Source of the DNA: Sandaracinaceae bacterium
Lineage (GTDB): Bacteria > Myxococcota_A > Polyangia > Polyangiales > JAFGIB01
DNA: 8,014 nucleotides
Assembly (NCBI GenBank): GCA_017881145.1
Contig: JADGRG010000614.1
Span: forward strand, 1 to 8,014
Direction of reading: 5' to 3'
In this document: positions 6,111 to 8,014 of the stretch, piece by piece
Layout: each line of letters begins with the position of its first letter
Numbering within the stretch: the stretch's first letter is position 1
The notes under the pieces: generated by a model
Seen by the model: only the letters and a program-made list of their open reading frames with translations
What the model was told of the DNA's origin: nothing
Databases searched by the model: none
Program-made: the position numbers and the translations under genes

Positions 6111-6180
6111 GCCAGGAGCACGGAATCGAACCGCCGACACGAGGATAATCGATCCTGACCCAGCTGTGGGCCGAAGCCCG
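6111..6180 (-). pseudogene. Degenerate tRNA-Phe-like relic
   Basis: Read on the minus strand, the segment 6146-6119 matches the 3' half of bacterial tRNA-Phe. It has the 3' side of an anticodon stem (ATCCT), the variable loop GTGTC as in E. coli tRNA-Phe, and a T arm with GGTTCGATTCC. Compared with the remembered E. coli sequence I count 23 identities in 28 positions. An anticodon arm of correct size is visible (AGGA, seven-base loop, TCCT), but the loop has C in place of the invariant T33 and reads GAT rather than GAA. CAGCTGGGT resembles a D loop with several bases deleted before the anticodon stem. The acceptor strand CTCCTGG has no 5' partner. It is therefore not a working tRNA. It may be a decayed gene or an attachment-site remnant. 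Confidence 0.4.
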
Positions 6181-6317
6181 GTAGATCAAGGGCGAACCGT
6201 TACGTCGCGAGGTCGCCTTACACACCGGTGCAACAGAGAGCGGGGATTGCCGTGGTGTGGCGCGAGTGCGGGCGGTTTGACGGACCGAACTGTCCGGCCG
6301 CCCAGACGGGCCGGCGC

Positions 6318-6343
6318 TTGCGGCTCGCACGGGTTGCGGCTCG
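6318..6343. repeat. Pair of 10-bp direct repeats TTGCGGCTCG
   Basis: TTGCGGCTCG occurs at 6318-6327 and 6334-6343, sixteen bases from start to start. It lies just downstream of the nuclease stop codon on the minus strand. No role is evident. Confidence 0.5.
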
Positions 6344-6371
6344 GCAATACAGCGTGTGAGGTCGGAGCTCA

Positions 6372-6983
6372 TCACTTCGGCACGGAACAACCTAGGTGCA
6401 GTATCTCGACGTCCAAGCCGCTCGGATGAGGGTGGCTCGTCACGAAGGCACCCGCGATCGAGTGGTCAGCGCTAGCCGCGCCTTGAGCGAGCGGACGCTT
6501 CGCGTCGACGTCGACTCGCAGCTTCCGCATCTTCTCGAACGCGCCGGCCTTCTTGAAGAAATCCATGCAGAAGGCGCGCTGTTCTCGGCCGGTGCAGTAG
6601 CCGAGGAGCTGCGCGCAACCGTCGACGTGGTGCTGGTACCCGTCGTGGATTTTGCACTCTCCGAGGTACTTCCAGCGCCGGCCAAGAACGTGCTCGACGA
6701 CTACATCGACGTGGCCATTGTTGTCACGCTCCGCCGTCGCCTGAAGGCCAGAGTGGTTGAGCAGATCGGCGAGCAACTTCGACAGTCCGCGCTCACCTAG
6801 TTTGCTGTACTCCTTGGCGCCGCTCTCGATCGTTCGGATCGCACGCTCGATGACACCTTCGGCCGCGGCGAGGAACTCCGGCTCGGTCTCGGCCGACAGT
6901 AGCGTCTCGAGGTCCGGGTTTTGCGCCTTGAGCACGCCAAACCACGCTTCCAGAGACCGATCTGGCGCGACGCCAGACGTCAT
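6372..6983 (-). CDS. PD-(D/E)XK nuclease-like protein coupled to hsdR
   Basis: This 203-residue protein carries an apparent restriction-endonuclease fold signature: Glu64 in a helix (G-E-R-G-L), Asp93 in H-V-D-V-V-V, and Glu109-Cys-Lys111 in Y-L-G-E-C-K-I. Gln125 follows in D-G-C-A-Q-L-L-G-Y. The order and spacing fit a PD-(D/E)XK core, so metal-dependent DNA cleavage is likely but not certain. The N-terminal 55 residues are helical. The C-terminus has a His-rich strand pair (S-H-P-H-P-S-G, then E-I-L-H-L) and no membrane segment. The ATG at 6983 overlaps the hsdR stop (ATGA), which fixes this start and implies translational coupling; an upstream GTG at 7052 would lie inside hsdR. I do not recognise the exact family. 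Context suggests a defence role alongside a type I restriction system, as a second nuclease or accessory factor. Confidence 0.8.
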   Translation of the reverse strand: MTSGVAPDRSLEAWFGVLKAQNPDLETLLSAETEPEFLAAAEGVIERAIRTIESGAKEYSKLGERGLSKLLADLLNHSGLQATAERDNNGHVDVVVEHVLGRRWKYLGECKIHDGYQHHVDGCAQLLGYCTGREQRAFCMDFFKKAGAFEKMRKLRVDVDAKRPLAQGAASADHSIAGAFVTSHPHPSGLDVEILHLGCSVPK

Positions 6984-8014
6984 GACGCACCGCCCGCGTC
7001 GAGCGCGTCGCGATCGTTGATCGCCCAGACGACCTCGATCTGCGAAGTCCACGGCGCACGCACATCCTCGGGTTCGAGGAGCCGTCGGCGGACTTCCTCT
7101 GGTTCTACCAGTCGCGCCGGTGTGACAGACCGGTCGACGAAGTAGCGGCGCAGCGGTGAGACTATAGGTCGCGCCAGTCGCTCGACGGCTGAGAGGGCAT
7201 CTGCCTTCGTCAGACCCGCGCGTGCCGCGGCCGCTACGGCGTGGTCCAGCCCTATTCGTCCCTCCACTGCCAGGACCGCGAGAAGCTCCGCTCCGACACG
7301 ATCCAGCGGATCAGCCGACGACGTCAGTTGCATCGCAAGCGCGGAATCGATCGCGTTCGCCGTGGGCACGGCTAACACAGCGCCTTGTCGCAGCGGCTCA
7401 CCCGACGTGAGGCCATACACCATGTCGGTCACGAAGCGCCGGAACGACTCGTTTTCGACGAACTGCTTGTAGACCTGCGTGTCGTCCTTCAAGAGCGACT
7501 GCATCACCTTTCCGAGCGCTTGATCGTGAGCCATGCGCGCGGTGTGCGGCGTGTTCTCCTTGGCGTTCTGATAGGCCGGGTCAGCAGCAACCTTCGGCGC
7601 GATGTCTTCACGGATGCGCTTGGCGACGCGATCGGTATCGCTGAACAACGTTCCGAACTGCTCATTGAAGATCTTGAGGATGTTGCTCAGACGGTCGAGC
7701 TCCGGCTCGGCCTTATGACCGCCGCCGTCTGTCGGCACGGGCTGGATCTCAGCGTCCTCGTCTGCCAGTGCGATCTTCATCACCGCGTTCTTCTCGACGC
7801 GGTAGCTGTCCATGTCGATGCCTTCGAGGATGCCCTTGGAGAGATCCTCTTCCGCGGGTGCTGGCAGCTTCGGCGTCAATAGGTTGAGCAGGATCGAGAG
7901 CTTCTCCCACTCGACGTTGCTGTACGGAATCACCGACGAGAGAAAGCTGTAGGTGCGACAGAACACCTTGGCCTTGCCCTTGAAGTCCACCTGGCCATCC
8001 TCGTCGAGCGTGCC
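6980..8014 (-). CDS. hsdR: Type I restriction enzyme subunit R (HsdR), C-terminal part with extension
   Basis: The 344 codons here are open to the right edge, so the N-terminal nuclease domain and helicase motors lie outside. Residues 1-203 of this fragment match the HsdR C-terminal helical region. Landmarks are D-F-K-G-K-A-K, Y-S-N-V-E-W-E-K-L-S, K-L-P-A-P, M-D-S-Y-R-V-E-K, G-G-G-H-K, E-P-E-L-D-R-L-S-N-I-L and F-V-T-D-M-V-Y-G-L-T. HsdR is the translocating, cleaving subunit of type I restriction complexes with HsdM and HsdS. Known relatives end near the last motif. Here about 140 residues follow (about 204-344), including an Ala/Leu-rich helical stretch and a possible winged-helix segment (about 243-300). 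The codons look genuinely coding, so I infer an added domain. The stop overlaps the start of the nuclease-like gene. A GTG at 7990 is not a plausible start because homology continues upstream of it. Confidence 0.88.
   Translation of the reverse strand, partial: GTLDEDGQVDFKGKAKVFCRTYSFLSSVIPYSNVEWEKLSILLNLLTPKLPAPAEEDLSKGILEGIDMDSYRVEKNAVMKIALADEDAEIQPVPTDGGGHKAEPELDRLSNILKIFNEQFGTLFSDTDRVAKRIREDIAPKVAADPAYQNAKENTPHTARMAHDQALGKVMQSLLKDDTQVYKQFVENESFRRFVTDMVYGLTSGEPLRQGAVLAVPTANAIDSALAMQLTSSADPLDRVGAELLAVLAVEGRIGLDHAVAAAARAGLTKADALSAVERLARPIVSPLRRYFVDRSVTPARLVEPEEVRRRLLEPEDVRAPWTSQIEVVWAINDRDALDAGGAS

Larger units (their letters stand above)
5988..6371. other. Intergenic region between radical SAM gene and nuclease gene
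   Basis: About 384 bp without a credible protein gene. From left to right it holds two GGCACATGC repeats (6061-6104), a degenerate tRNA-Phe-like sequence (6111-6180) and a GC-rich 6-bp inverted repeat (6294-6299 with 6309-6314). Two TTGCGGCTCG repeats follow (6318-6343). The promoter of the radical SAM operon and the end of the hsdR transcript should both fall here, but no good -35/-10 pair or T-tailed hairpin was seen. Confidence 0.65.

Noticed and set aside
5988..6140. Upstream extension of the radical SAM gene by 51 codons
   Set aside because: The added codons translate the tRNA-like relic and non-conserved sequence; the B12-like domain begins at the ATG at 5987.
6168..6179. Short hairpin with a cUUCGg-type loop on the minus strand
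   Set aside because: The stem is only 4 bp and is probably incidental within the 5' part of the tRNA-like relic.
6111..6180. Functional tRNA gene
   Set aside because: The acceptor strands do not pair, the D arm is damaged, position 33 is C, and the T stem has a G-G mismatch.
6294..6314. GC-rich inverted repeat as intrinsic terminator of the hsdR-nuclease transcript
   Set aside because: The stem is 6 bp with a 9-base loop and is not followed by a T-run on the minus strand.
1..8014. CRISPR array, transposase or integrase genes
   Set aside because: No regularly spaced repeats of the right size and no transposase or integrase motifs were found; any integrase for the proposed island must lie outside the window.

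Overview
The window is GC-rich, densely coded bacterial DNA, most likely from a myxobacterium (Myxococcota, perhaps the Sorangium/Polyangium side). This is inferred from the Ser/Thr kinase with a myxobacterial-style HRD-I-S-P-P-N catalytic loop and a hydrophobic tail, and from a lipoprotein with a long Gly/Ser/Thr linker. No taxonomic marker was available, so the assignment is tentative.

Left part (1-3525), mostly housekeeping. The last 30 residues of an HflC/SPFH-like protein run in from the left edge on the + strand. They converge on a two-gene minus-strand unit, rpe then dapF (ribulose-phosphate 3-epimerase and diaminopimelate epimerase). A divergent intergenic region of about 360 bp follows, with a striking long hairpin (1824-1879) and a possible sigma70-like promoter. 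It separates rpe from a + strand Ser/Thr protein kinase with a C-terminal membrane tail.

Middle (3534-5987), minus strand. A radical SAM protein with an N-terminal cobalamin-binding-like domain is followed after 15 bp by a secreted lipoprotein with a glycine-rich linker. The spacing suggests one operon. The lipoprotein gene converges on the kinase gene with only 8 bp between stop codons.

Intergenic region 5988-6371. It holds a degenerate tRNA-Phe-like sequence on the minus strand, a pair of 9-bp repeats upstream of the radical SAM gene, and small GC-rich structures.

Right part (6372-8014), minus strand, accessory. The C-terminal third or so of a type I restriction HsdR subunit enters from the right edge. 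After the usual HsdR ending it carries about 140 extra residues. Its stop codon overlaps (ATGA) the start of a 203-residue protein with a PD-(D/E)XK nuclease signature. This is the most interesting part of the window: a restriction motor subunit translationally coupled to a second, small nuclease-like protein. The tRNA-Phe relic lies just beyond, oriented as expected for the far end of an island inserted in a tRNA gene. The rest of the restriction system (hsdM, hsdS, hsdR N-terminus) would lie outside the window, if present.
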